A DNA stretch of 64,000 nucleotides. Source: DATARH01 sp963847345. GTDB lineage: Bacteria > Pseudomonadota > Alphaproteobacteria > ATCC43930 > CGMCC-115725. Below are positions 55,646 through 64,000 of the stretch, piece after piece; position 1 is the first letter of the stretch, and the number at the start of each line of letters is the position of its first letter. Location: assembly GCA_963847345.1 (NCBI GenBank), contig CAWJZU010000016.1, forward strand, positions 62,001 through 126,000, read 5' to 3'. The position numbers were made by a program, and so were the translations under genes. Under the pieces are notes generated by a model that saw only the letters and a list, made by a program, of their open reading frames with translations, searched no databases and was not told where the DNA came from.

Positions 55646-55690
55646 TCTCTCCTCCCGTGGTTAAATCCTCTCGCGCCTGGCTCGGCGCCT

Positions 55691-56900
55691 TCACAACGAC
55701 GGTTGCTGATACGGCCTTCCCGGCGGATGCGCCCGCACGAATTCCTCGTTGACGTCGGCGCCCCAGCCCGGGGCTGTCGGCAGCACGAGATGGCCGTCCT
55801 CGATGACCGGCGGCGCCGTCACGATCTCATCCTTCCACTTGATGTCGTCGATGTCGATCTCCATGACCTTGAAGTTCGGCACGGCGGCGCAGAAATGCGC
55901 GCTGATCAGGCTGCCGAGATGGCCGTTGAAATTGTGCGGCGCGACATTGACCTCGTAGGCGTCGGCCATCGCGGCGATCTTGACCGATTCGAGGATGCCG
56001 TTCCAGGCCACGTCGATGATCGCGTAATCGACCGATTGGTTCTCGAAATACGGCCGGAACATCGCGCTTGCCGTACAGCGACTCGCAGGACGAGATCGGC
56101 GTCCGCGCCGAGCGGCGGATCAGCGCCAGACCCGCCGGATCGTAGATGTCGATTTCCAGCCACGCCAGATCGAGCGGCTCAAGGGTCCGCGCCAGTTTCA
56201 TGTAGCCGTCGATCTTGTAGTTGAAGTTTGTGTCGAGATAGAGCGACACATCGGGGCCGGCGCCCTCGCGAAACGCCGAAAGCTGGTTGTACGCCGCATC
56301 GACCACCGCCTTCGAGATGTTCAGCTCCGGATAGCCCGGCGCGGCGTTGGTGCCGGGGCCGTGGATGTAGGGACGCTCGCCGTCGAAGCGGATGATGTTG
56401 GTCTTGAGGCCCTTGAAGCCTTTCGCTTTCACCTCGGCGCCGAGCCGGACGATGTCGTCGAGCGTGCGGATCGGCTCGACCCCCATCCATTCCCTGGTCT
56501 GCGTTGCGTGGCGGGCGCGGTAGGTGCCGCAATGCGACCAGTACAATAACAGCCGGTCGCGGATCGGGCCGCCGAGCATCTCATAGACCGGCACGCCCAG
56601 CGCCTTGGCCTTGATGTCAACGAGCGCGTTCTCGATCGCGGCGATCGCCATCGCGTTGACGCCGCCGGCGGCCTGCCGCGTCGCGGCGTAGAGATAGGCC
56701 GAGTGGCGCTCGACCGGACGCGGGTCCTGGCCGATCAGGCGCTCGGCCATTTTGCGGATGATTCCGGTCAGCCCCTGCGCGCCGTAGCCCTCCATGTATT
56801 CCGACCAGCCGACGATGCCCTCGTCGGTCGTGATCTTGAGGAACGAATTGACCCGCCATCCGGCGTCGCAGTGCAGGTCTTCGATCTTGACGATTTTCAT
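55691..56900 (-). CDS. Mandelate racemase/muconate-lactonizing enzyme family (enolase superfamily), one frame break
   Basis: About 402 residues after removing one extra base near 56071. The N-terminal cap is VNSFLKITTDEGIVGWSE; metal ligands are Asp in LYLDTNFNYK, Glu in LAWLEIDIYDP and Glu in SSCESLYGK; the general base His is in VAPHNFNGHLGS. The His base and spacing fit mandelate racemase or acid-sugar dehydratases. ATG 56900 (MKIVKIEDL) is the start. Confidence 0.83.
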
Positions 56901-56949
56901 GGAGCGTTTCCCAAATCGTGAGTCGCCGCACGCCATACCCCCACCCCAA

Positions 56950-57026
56950 CCCTCCCCCGCCAGCGGGGGAAGGCGAAGAGGACGGCGTCTCGGCGGCAGA
57001 TTTCCTCCTCCGCTGGCGGGGGAGGG
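56950..57026. repeat. 17-base perfect inverted repeat (CCCTCCCCCGCCAGCGG)
   Basis: The left arm 56950-56966 and right arm 57010-57026 are exact reverse complements, 43 bases apart. The element fills the 132-base gap between two minus-strand genes and is a familiar type of dispersed palindrome. Confidence 0.75.
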
Positions 57027-57032
57027 AGGGGA

Positions 57033-57920
57033 TTATCGCGCTGCGACGGGAGGGCGGGGGCAGGCTCGCTCATGCGTGGCCGCGATCTCGGCGAGGATGG
57101 GTTCGAGGTAGGACAGGAACAGATCGGGGTTCTCGCTCATCGGGAAGTGCCCGAGTTCCTTCATGATCGTGACCTTGGCACCGGGCACGGCGCGCGCCAC
57201 AGCCAGCGTGTCCTCGGGGGTGCAGGAATAATCGTATTCGCCGGTCAACAGGTACAGCGGGCAGGTCGCCGTGTCGATGCGGCCCAGCTCTCCACGCACA
57301 TCGCCGTCGATACCATAGAAGTACAGATCGCCTTTGAAGACGCCGGGGCCGCTCTGCATGTAGTGCCACAGGGTCTCCCAGCGCTCGGCCTCGGGCGCTT
57401 GCGGCGCGACGAGACCGGACACCGCGCCGGCCGCGACCTCGCCGCCGTGCACGTCCGGGCGGTGCAGCCAGCTTGTGTCGTAATACGGATCGACATGCGC
57501 CGAACTTTCCAGCCCGATCAGCGCCCGGAAAGCGCGGGGCTGGCGCAACGCCAAGTGCAGTACGACCCGGCCGCCGATCGAGCACCCCATCACGACCGGG
57601 CGATCCAGCCCGAGCGCGGCGATAAACGCCATGACGATGCCGCTATAGGAGTCGGCGGTCAGGCGGTATTCCTCGTCGTGCCAGCCAGCGGGAGGCGACG
57701 ACTTGCCGTGGAACGGCAGGTCGAAGGCGATGACCTGAAACCGGTCGGTGACCGAAGCTGCATTGAGGATGCCGCGATACTGGCGGGTATCCGACCCCGC
57801 AGTATGCAAGCAGACGAGCGGAATTCCCTCGCCGGCCGTCTCGAAATAGATGCGGTAATGCCGCCCGGCGTGATCGAGATGCAAATAGCGGCCGGTGATC
57901 GGCTCGATCGCCGCACTCAT
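57033..57920 (-). CDS. Alpha/beta hydrolase
   Basis: An intact 295-residue hydrolase: oxyanion strand IPLVCLHTAGSDTRQY, nucleophile Ser in VVMGCSIGGRVVLHLA, Asp in LTGEYDYSCTPEDTL, His in KELGHFPMSE. It starts within the last codons of the upstream SCP2-like gene (4-base overlap), so the two are translated together. The substrate is unknown; an ester or C-C bond of a lipid-like acid is possible given the partner. Confidence 0.85.
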   Translation of the reverse strand: MSAAIEPITGRYLHLDHAGRHYRIYFETAGEGIPLVCLHTAGSDTRQYRGILNAASVTDRFQVIAFDLPFHGKSSPPAGWHDEEYRLTADSYSGIVMAFIAALGLDRPVVMGCSIGGRVVLHLALRQPRAFRALIGLESSAHVDPYYDTSWLHRPDVHGGEVAAGAVSGLVAPQAPEAERWETLWHYMQSGPGVFKGDLYFYGIDGDVRGELGRIDTATCPLYLLTGEYDYSCTPEDTLAVARAVPGAKVTIMKELGHFPMSENPDLFLSYLEPILAEIAATHERACPRPPVAAR

Positions 57921-58321
57921 GGCGCCGCCTCCCGCAAATGCGCGAGCACGCCTTTGAAATACAGCAGATGCGACATGAGCGGATGCAGGTCGCCGACGAG
58001 GCGCAATTCCCGCCGCTTGACGAAGGCGAGCAGGTCATGGTCGCCGGGCGGCGGGGCGAACGCGAGCAGCCGATGCCACGCTTCGGCCTCGCCGGAGATC
58101 GCGAGCGTCGCCGAGGGTGTGACGAACGGACCACGCCGCAGCTCAGCGATCCGGCCGTCGATGATGCGCAGAAGGAACGTGTCGGCGCCGATATCGAGCT
58201 GGCAGGTTGTATCGAGATAGCGGCCGCGCCGGAGCAGCACCGGATCGGCGTTGACAGCATCCGCCAATCCCGCCATCCGCGTCGCGATGCTTGCATCCCG
58301 CTCCGCTGTCGCGTCCCGCAT
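57917..58321 (-). CDS. Small SCP2-like protein
   Basis: 134 residues. The strand pattern TTCQLDIGADTFLLRIIDGR and ATLAISGEAEAWHRLLAF resembles sterol-carrier-protein-2-like lipid-binding domains. ATG 58321 has GGAGGA four bases upstream. The overlap with the hydrolase gene suggests that it presents a hydrophobic substrate to that enzyme. Family call moderate. Confidence 0.6.
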   Translation of the reverse strand: MRDATAERDASIATRMAGLADAVNADPVLLRRGRYLDTTCQLDIGADTFLLRIIDGRIAELRRGPFVTPSATLAISGEAEAWHRLLAFAPPPGDHDLLAFVKRRELRLVGDLHPLMSHLLYFKGVLAHLREAAP

Positions 58322-58378
58322 CGCTCCTCCAATGCCGTGGCGATATTGCGCCGGGTGACGGGCGCGCTCAACCCCGCA

Positions 58379-58523
58379 CTAGCCGAGGTCGCCCGGCGTA
58401 ACGCCGAATACCCGGCGCCACGCCGGACGCCATCGCTCCGGCAGCCCGTAATCTATATTGTCCAGGCCACGGACCACGAGATAGACGCCGCCCAGCCCAG
58501 AAAACCGTGACGACAATCTCCAT
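58379..58523 (-). CDS. Possible 47-residue membrane protein, one frame break
   Basis: In the 420-base gap before rpsB, a minus-strand frame from ATG 58523 gives MEIVVTVF and, after removing one extra base, LGGVYLVVRGLDNIDYGLPE and RWRPAWRRVFGVTPGDLG before TAG 58379. One short helix plus a basic end. It sits 57 bases upstream of the SCP2-like gene and could be the first gene of that operon. No rpsB promoter or leader could be assigned in the rest of the gap. Confidence 0.35.
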
Positions 58524-58741
58524 GATCACCCCTGACTTCGCACCGCGGCGTCGCCGCGATCCTCGCCGACAGCCGTCCCGCACCGCACCGAGCTTGCCAA
58601 ATCGGGCGCGCGGTCTTACCTAGTCGGCGCGTAACCCCACACGCAGGGCTCGCGGCGCGCTCGTGCGCGACCGCTCCGGTGTCGACACCCGAATATCGGG
58701 GGCGATCTTCCCTGCGGCGGCAGAACCGGAAAGGACGGACA

Positions 58742-59596
58742 ATGGCATTGCCCGAATACTCGATGCGCCAGCTTCTCGAAGCCGGCGTGCATTTCGGTCA
58801 TCATACACGACGCTGGAACCCGAAGATGTCGCCCTACATCTTCGGGGTCCGCAACGGCATCCACATCATCGATCTCGAGCAGAGCGTGCCGCTGCTGCGT
58901 CAGGGTCTCGAGGCGGTCCGCGACGTCGTGGCCGGCGGCGGCCGGGTGCTGTTCGTCGGCACCAAGCGGCAGGCGCAGGAGACGATCGCCGACGCGGCCA
59001 AGCGTTGCGGGCAGTATTACGTCAACTATCGCTGGCTCGGCGGCATGCTGACCAATTTCAAGACGATTTCACAGTCGATCAAGCGGCTGCGCGAGTTCGA
59101 GGATCGCATCACCACCGAGCAGAGCGGGTTGACGAAGCGTGAGCTGCTGGAATTGACTCGCGACCGCGACAAGCTCGAACGCGCGCTCGGGGGGATCAAG
59201 GAAATGGGCGGGCTGCCCGACATCCTATTCGTGATCGATACGAACAAGGAAGCGATCGCGGTGCAGGAGGCGAACAAGCTGCGCATCCCGGTCGTCGCGG
59301 TGCTCGATTCGAACTCGTCGCCGGACGGCATCGCCTACCCGATCCCGGGAAATGACGACGCGATGCGCGCCATTCACCTGTACTGCGATCTGGTCAGCGG
59401 CGCGGTGCTCGACGGGCTGCAGGCTGAGCTGGCCGCCTCCGGTGTCGATATCGGGGCCCGCGCTGAACTGCCTGCCGAAATGCCTGAGGAGGCCGTGCCG
59501 GAGTTGGACGACGGCGCCGATCTGGCCGAGGTTGAACAGGCCGAGGCCGGTGAGGCGGAGACGGCGGAGTCCGAAGCCGTACCCGCGGCGCAATAA
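58742..59596 (+). CDS. rpsB: 30S ribosomal protein S2
   Basis: 284 residues. The S2 start LPEYSMRQLLEAGVHFGHHT, WNPKMSPYIFGVRNGIHIID, YRWLGGMLTNFKT and AIHLYCDLVSGAVLDGL are diagnostic. An acidic C-terminal tail of about 45 residues (PEEAVPELDDGADLAE...) is longer than in Escherichia coli, as often in alphaproteobacteria. ATG 58742 follows GGAAAGGACGGACA. It begins the translation block. Confidence 0.97.
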   Translation: MALPEYSMRQLLEAGVHFGHHTRRWNPKMSPYIFGVRNGIHIIDLEQSVPLLRQGLEAVRDVVAGGGRVLFVGTKRQAQETIADAAKRCGQYYVNYRWLGGMLTNFKTISQSIKRLREFEDRITTEQSGLTKRELLELTRDRDKLERALGGIKEMGGLPDILFVIDTNKEAIAVQEANKLRIPVVAVLDSNSSPDGIAYPIPGNDDAMRAIHLYCDLVSGAVLDGLQAELAASGVDIGARAELPAEMPEEAVPELDDGADLAEVEQAEAGEAETAESEAVPAAQ

Positions 59597-59703
59597 GGGC
59601 CGCGCAACCGTATTGCCCGGCGGCGGAATTTTTCGTGCGGTAAATGCATCGCGCGCGGCGGCTGGTCCGTAGCGGCGATCGTATCGAATGAGAGGACGTC
59701 AGA

Positions 59704-60630
59704 ATGGCGGAGATAACTGCGTCCCTGGTCAAGGAATTGCGCGACAAGACCGGCGCCGGGATGATGGATTGCAAGCGCGCGCTCGGCGAAACCGGCGGTG
59801 AGATCGAGGCGGCCGTCGACTGGCTGCGCAAGAAAGGGCTGGCCGCGGCGGCGAAAAAGGCCGGGCGGGTCGCCGCCGAAGGTCTGATCGGCGCGGCGAC
59901 GCGCAACCTCGCCGGCGCTCTCGTCGAGGTTAATTCCGAGACCGATTTCGTTGCGCGCAACGAGCTGTTTCAGGCGTTGGTGCGCACCGTTGCGGGGCTC
60001 GCCGTGTCCGGCGACGGCGATGTCGAGACGCTCAAGCGGACGGAATATCCCGGCACCGGCCGCGCCGTTGCTGAGGAGCTGACGGAACTGGTCGGGCGCA
60101 TCGGCGAGAACCTGGTGCTGCGGCGGGCCGCCCGGCTCGCGGTCGAGCGCGGCATCGTCGCCTCCTACATGCACAATTCGCTGGCCCCGGGCCTCGGCAA
60201 GATCGGCGTGCTGGTGGCGCTCGACTCCGAGGCTTCGGGCGAGGCGCTCGCGACATTGGGCCGCCAGCTGGCGATGCATGTCGCGGCGGCCAACCCGCAA
60301 TTCCTCGACGTCGCCTCGGTGCCGGCGGCGGCGCTCGACCGCGAGCGCGCGGTTTTGCGCGAACAAGCGTCCGGCACCGGCAAGTCGGAAGAGATTGTCG
60401 AGCGCATGGTCGAGGGAAGGCTGCGCAAGTTCTACGAGGAAGCGGTGCTGCTCGATCAGGTTTTCGTAATCGACGGCGAAACGCGGGTTTCAAAGGTTGT
60501 CGAGGCGGCGGCGAAGGAGGCCGGCGCGCCGATCCGGGTCGCCGGCTTCGTTCGCCTTGCGCTCGGCGAAGGCGTCGAGAAGCCCCCCTCCGATTTCGCC
60601 GCCGAGGTCGGGGCCACGCTGAAGAGCTGA
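59704..60630 (+). CDS. tsf: Elongation factor Ts
   Basis: 308 residues. LVKELRDKTGAGMMDCKRAL and the TDFVARNE motif (SETDFVARNELFQAL) bind EF-Tu and release GDP. The full dimerisation and core domains are present, ending in AEVGATLKS. ATG 59704 follows GAGAGGACGTCAGA. It is 107 bases after rpsB, the normal arrangement. Confidence 0.97.
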   Translation: MAEITASLVKELRDKTGAGMMDCKRALGETGGEIEAAVDWLRKKGLAAAAKKAGRVAAEGLIGAATRNLAGALVEVNSETDFVARNELFQALVRTVAGLAVSGDGDVETLKRTEYPGTGRAVAEELTELVGRIGENLVLRRAARLAVERGIVASYMHNSLAPGLGKIGVLVALDSEASGEALATLGRQLAMHVAAANPQFLDVASVPAAALDRERAVLREQASGTGKSEEIVERMVEGRLRKFYEEAVLLDQVFVIDGETRVSKVVEAAAKEAGAPIRVAGFVRLALGEGVEKPPSDFAAEVGATLKS

Positions 60631-60822
60631 CCCGCCGAGGACCCGTCCCTCGCGACGGGAGAGGGAGTGCGCACCGTGTCCCGCCCAGGGCCGGTTGGGA
60701 TAGCGCGATTCGATGCACCTCGTCCCGGCGGATCGAACGCGGGTGTAAATTACATCGAATCCGATGTTTCGCCGGATGCGGCTGGTATACGGTGACGACC
60801 ACGGCGGGAGGGGCGGCTGTCG

Positions 60823-61575
60823 ATGAGTGCTGACGAAACCGATGCGCCGCCGCGGGGGCTGAAGTACCGCCGGGTGCTCCTGAAGCTTTCCGGCGAGGCG
60901 CTGATGGGCGAGCGCGAGTACGGGCTCGACCCGGCGATGGTCGCCCGCGTGGCGGCGGAAGTCGAGTCGGTGCACCGTTTGGGCGTCGAGCTGTGCCTGG
61001 TGATCGGGGGCGGCAATATCTTTCGCGGCATATCCGGCGCCGCGGCCGGGATGGAACGCGCCTCGGCCGACTACATGGGCATGCTGGCGACCGTCATTAA
61101 CGCGTTGGCAATGCAAAACGAGCTAGAACGACGCAGCGTCACCACGCGGGTGCAGTCGGCAATCTCGATGCAAGCGGTTTGCGAGCCTTACATCCGCCGG
61201 CGTGCGTTGCGTCATCTGGAAAAGGGGCGCGTCGTCATTTTCGGCGCCGGCACCGGGAACCCTTTTTTTACGACCGATACGGCAGCGGCGCTGCGCGCTT
61301 CCGAAATGGGCTGCGACGCCTTGCTAAAGGCGACCAAGGTCGACGGCGTCTATGACGCCGATCCCCATCGGGTGGTGGGCGCGCGGCGTTTCGAGCGTCT
61401 CGATTATCAGGATGTGCTTGCGCGCGACCTGCGGGTCATGGACGCCTCGGCGGTTTCGCTTGCGCGCGAAAACCGGATACCGATCCTGGTCTTTTCGATC
61501 GTCGATAATGGCGGGTTCGCCGAAATCGTGCAGGGAAAGGGGCGATACACGATCATCGAACACGCGGTACAATGA
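60823..61575 (+). CDS. pyrH: Uridylate kinase (UMP kinase)
   Basis: 250 residues. RVLLKLSGEALMGEREYGLD, LVIGGGNIFRG, ADYMGMLATVINALAMQN and VFGAGTGNPFFTTDTAA-type phosphate-binding motifs are present. It makes UDP from UMP. A 192-base gap separates it from tsf, with a short hairpin near 60643. ATG 60823 follows GGGAGGGGCGG. Confidence 0.97.
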   Translation: MSADETDAPPRGLKYRRVLLKLSGEALMGEREYGLDPAMVARVAAEVESVHRLGVELCLVIGGGNIFRGISGAAAGMERASADYMGMLATVINALAMQNELERRSVTTRVQSAISMQAVCEPYIRRRALRHLEKGRVVIFGAGTGNPFFTTDTAAALRASEMGCDALLKATKVDGVYDADPHRVVGARRFERLDYQDVLARDLRVMDASAVSLARENRIPILVFSIVDNGGFAEIVQGKGRYTIIEHAVQ

Positions 61576-61614
61576 CAGCCCGTGTCGAGTTCGAGGAGCG
61601 CGAGGGAGCACGCC

Positions 61615-62175
61615 ATGGCGCAAGAGGAACTGCTGAAGGATCTGCAGCGCCGGATGGACGGCGCGATCGAGGTGTTGCGCAAGGAGTTCGGCGGCTTGCG
61701 CACCGGACGCGCCTCCGCGAGCCTGCTTGAGCCGATCAGGGTCGTCGCCTATGGCAACCCGGTACCGCTCAATCAGGTCGCCGGTATCAACGTGCCGGAG
61801 CCGCGTCTGATCACCGTGCAGGTGTGGGACCGCGGCGTCGTCAAGGCGGTCGACAAGGCGATCCGCGAATCGGGGCTCGGCCTCAACCCGCAGACCGAGG
61901 GCCAGACGATCCGTGTTCCGATCCCGGAGCTCAACCAGGAACGGCGGCGCGAGCTGACGCGCAAGGCGGCCGAATACGCCGAACAGGCGCGCGTGGCGGT
62001 CCGCAAGGTGCGCCAACATGGGATCGAGGCGCTGCGTCGGCTCGAAAAGGACAGCGAAATTTCCCAGGACGAGCAGCGCAAGCTGCAGACCGATATCCAG
62101 CACCTGACCGATAGCCATATCAAGCGGATTGACGACACGCTGAGCCAGAAGGACAAAGAGATCCTTCAGGTCTGA
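61615..62175 (+). CDS. frr: Ribosome recycling factor
   Basis: 186 residues. LKDLQRRMDGAIEVLRKEFG, GLRTGRASASLLEPIRVVAYG (split normal family blocks), PEPRLITVQVWDRGVVKAV and the long helix of the three-helix bundle are present. It splits the post-termination ribosome with EF-G. ATG 61615 follows GAGGGAGCACGCC. Its stop overlaps the uppS start (TGATG). Confidence 0.97.
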   Translation: MAQEELLKDLQRRMDGAIEVLRKEFGGLRTGRASASLLEPIRVVAYGNPVPLNQVAGINVPEPRLITVQVWDRGVVKAVDKAIRESGLGLNPQTEGQTIRVPIPELNQERRRELTRKAAEYAEQARVAVRKVRQHGIEALRRLEKDSEISQDEQRKLQTDIQHLTDSHIKRIDDTLSQKDKEILQV

Positions 62176-62907
62176 TGAGCGTCTCCGGCCAGCCGCCACG
62201 CGTGCCGCGGCATGTCGCGATCATCATGGACGGGAACGGCCGTTGGGCAAAGGCTCGCGGGCTGCCGCGCGTCGCCGGTCATCGGCGGGGTGCCGATGCC
62301 GTGCGCCGGACGCTAGTCGCGGCCGGCGAACTCGGCATCCCCTATCTGACGCTGTTCGGCTTCTCGTCGGAGAACTGGAAGCGGCCGCCGGATGAGGTCG
62401 AACTCGCTGATGGGCCTGTTGCGACACTACCTGCGCAGCGAAATCGCCGAATTGCACAGCAATGGCGTGCGGCTGCGGGTCATTGGCGAACGCGATCGCC
62501 TCGCGGCCGACATCGCCGCGATGATCCGCAACGCAGAGACCCTAACCAGCGACAACGACCGGATGAACCTGACGATAGCGCTGTCCTATGGCGGGCGCGC
62601 GGAAATCGTCGCCGCGGCGCGCGCGATCGCGGCTGAGGTGATGGCGGGCGAGCTTACGCTGGAGGACATCGACGAGGCGGCGGTCGGCAAACATCTGTTC
62701 ACCTCGGAGCTGCCGGAGCCCGATCTGCTGATCCGCACCAGCGGCGAACAGCGCATCAGCAACTTCATGCTGTGGCAGTGCGCCTACGCTGAGCTGATCT
62801 TTACGAAGACGTTGTGGCCCGATTTCGGGCGGGCCGACCTTGAGCAGGCGGTCGCCGACTATGGCGGACGCGAGCGCCGCTACGGTGCATCGATCGGCTC
62901 CCGCTGA
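62175..62907 (+). CDS. uppS: Undecaprenyl diphosphate synthase, one frame break
   Basis: 243 residues after removing one extra base near 62400. IIMDGNGRWAKARGLPRVAG holds the catalytic Asp and the diphosphate site; LTLFGFSSENWKRP, NLTIALSYGGRAEI and PDLLIRTSGEQRISNFMLWQ follow. It makes the C55 lipid carrier for cell-wall synthesis and is essential, so the frame break is probably an assembly error. Its ATG overlaps the frr stop. Confidence 0.93.
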
Positions 62908-63781
62908 GCCTGTCGTGCAATCAGGGCCTGTGTCGCGCGCCCTGCAGCTGCGCGTACTGTCCTCGCTCGTTCTTGCCCCGATCGCGATCGGCGCGGTGTG
63001 GTTCGGCTGGCCGTTCCTGCCGGTCCTGACGGCATTCGCGGCGGCGGTGATGGCCTGGGAATGGGGCCGGCTGTGCCGGTTCGGACGATCCTCGGCTAAC
63101 CCAGCGGGCGCGATGCGGACCGGGATTTTCGCCTTACGGCCAAGCGGCCTTGTTCTGGTCGCCGCGGTTCTGGCGGCGGTCGCGGCGGCGGCGGTCGCGG
63201 CGATCGGAGTTGGGATCGGACTGTCCGCGGCCGGCGCGGCAGCCGGTTTCGTGATCGCCCGGCGCGAGCACGGCACCCACCCGGTCTGGCTCGCATCGGG
63301 CGCCCTGTGGATCGCGCTGCCCTGCGTTTTGCTGCTGTGGCTGGCGCAGTTCGACGACTCCGGGCGGGCCACGCTGCTGTGGGTCCTGGCGATCGTTTGG
63401 GCCACCGATATCGGCGCCTACGCCTTCGGCAGCCGGATCGGCGGTCCGCGACTGGCGCCGCGCTGGAGTCCGCGCAAGACCTGGGCCGGACTTATCGGCG
63501 GCGTCTTCTGCGCCGGGCTCGCGGGCTGCGCAGCTGCCTGGCTGCTCAAGGAAACGGCGGTTCTACCGCTGGTGACGCTGAGTGCGGGACTTGCGATCGT
63601 CGGTCAATTCGGCGATCTTGCGGAGTCCGCTGTCAAAAGAAGGTTCGGTGTGAAGGATTCGAGCGATCTGATCCCCGGCCATGGCGGCCTTCTGGACCGG
63701 CTCGACGGGTTGCTGGCCGTTATCCCGGTAGTGGCCCTTGTCACCGCCCTGCGCGGCGGCAGCGTCTTGGCCTGGTCATGA
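62861..63781 (+). CDS. cdsA: Phosphatidate cytidylyltransferase
   Basis: 306 residues with about eight membrane helices. The signature block is near the C-terminus: WATDIGAYAFGSRIGGPRL, SPRKTWAGLIGGV and GQFGDLAESAVKRRFGVKDS with LIPGHGGLLDRLDGL. It makes CDP-diacylglycerol. ATG 62861 overlaps the uppS end by 47 bases; a later start after the uppS stop is possible. Confidence 0.95.
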   Translation: MADASAATVHRSAPAEPVVQSGPVSRALQLRVLSSLVLAPIAIGAVWFGWPFLPVLTAFAAAVMAWEWGRLCRFGRSSANPAGAMRTGIFALRPSGLVLVAAVLAAVAAAAVAAIGVGIGLSAAGAAAGFVIARREHGTHPVWLASGALWIALPCVLLLWLAQFDDSGRATLLWVLAIVWATDIGAYAFGSRIGGPRLAPRWSPRKTWAGLIGGVFCAGLAGCAAAWLLKETAVLPLVTLSAGLAIVGQFGDLAESAVKRRFGVKDSSDLIPGHGGLLDRLDGLLAVIPVVALVTALRGGSVLAWS

Positions 63782-64000
63782 CGGCGGCGATCGCAGCGGT
63801 CTCGGGCACGCCGGGAGACGAAGCCGCACGACAGCCCGATCGCATTCCCGTGAGGGCCGAGCGCGCCGAGAGCTGGCCGCGTCGCGTCAGCATTCTCGGC
63901 TCGACCGGCTCGATCGGATGCAGCACGGTCGATCTCTTGCTGCGCAACCGCGACCTGTTCACCATCGAGGCGCTGACCGCGAACCACAACGCCGCTCTGC
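63778..64000 (+). CDS. dxr: 1-deoxy-D-xylulose-5-phosphate reductoisomerase, 3'-truncated by the window
   Basis: The first 74 residues are visible: a 35-residue variable start, then RRVSILGSTGSIGCSTVDLL, the diagnostic NADPH-binding start of Dxr, and IEALTANHNAAL. It makes methylerythritol phosphate for isoprenoids. ATG 63778 overlaps the cdsA stop by 4 bases. The gene continues past the window edge. Confidence 0.93.
   Translation, partial: MTAAIAAVSGTPGDEAARQPDRIPVRAERAESWPRRVSILGSTGSIGCSTVDLLLRNRDLFTIEALTANHNAAL

Noticed and set aside
60643..60660. A terminator between tsf and pyrH
   Set aside because: CCCGTC and GACGGG can pair with a 6-base loop, but no T run follows, so the call is too weak.
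62390..62410. Programmed frameshift in uppS
   Set aside because: There is no slippery heptamer with a stimulatory structure, and similar single extra bases occur in many genes here; an assembly error is simpler.
1..64000. CRISPR arrays, tRNA or rRNA genes, prophage or intact insertion sequences
   Set aside because: No regularly spaced direct repeats, no tRNA-like cloverleaf with a matching TTCGA arm, no rRNA blocks and no transposase or phage structural motifs were seen on reading; a tRNA scan could still find one.

Overview
The window is high-GC DNA from a proteobacterium, most likely an alphaproteobacterium. The evidence is the intact translation/envelope block rpsB-tsf-pyrH-frr-uppS-cdsA-dxr, the thrS-infC pair, and dispersed palindromes of the kind common in that class. 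The genus cannot be read from the sequence. No rRNA, tRNA, CRISPR array, phage or intact insertion sequence was seen.

Layout. 1-4.5 kb: a probable selenoprotein of the GrdB/PrdB type (in-frame TGA plus a SECIS-like hairpin), a RibD-like reductase, and a three-gene operon of an uncharacterised protein, an Xre/MbcA/ParS-type antitoxin and a RES toxin. 4.5-23 kb: catabolic genes (amidohydrolase, Gfo/Idh/MocA oxidoreductase, prolyl oligopeptidase, patatin, Rieske dioxygenase pair, two tandem paralogues of unknown role, PEP-mutase-like enzyme, molybdenum hydroxylase large subunit, arylamine N-acetyltransferase, enoyl-CoA hydratase, CoA-transferase). 23-29 kb: thrS-infC, preceded by a newly recognised threonine leader peptide and attenuator, then a four-gene ba3-type cytochrome oxidase operon that includes a 58-residue membrane subunit. 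29-40 kb: peptide-type binding proteins, tungstate uptake genes tupBA, luciferase-like monooxygenases, sodC and a Tat-exported amidohydrolase. 40-58 kb: glgA, a formyltransferase-fold hydrolase, a divergent AroQ-like protein, sodB, a squalene/phytoene-synthase-like protein and a run of acyl-CoA genes (hydratase, ADP-forming ligase, two acyl-CoA dehydrogenases). 58.7-64 kb: the rpsB to dxr block.

A general caution applies. About 25 single-base frame breaks occur in genes that are otherwise well conserved, including essential single-copy thrS (two) and uppS (one) and also sodB. Most are extra bases. In each broken gene the span length modulo 3 matches the inferred indels. This looks more like uncorrected assembly errors than gene decay, so these genes are annotated as single spans with the break positions given. 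All four inferred missing bases fall between 1.7 and 3.7 kb.

The best candidates for new biology are the UGA-coded selenocysteine with its hairpin, the Thr-codon attenuator of thrS, and the coupled three-gene RES/Xre operon.
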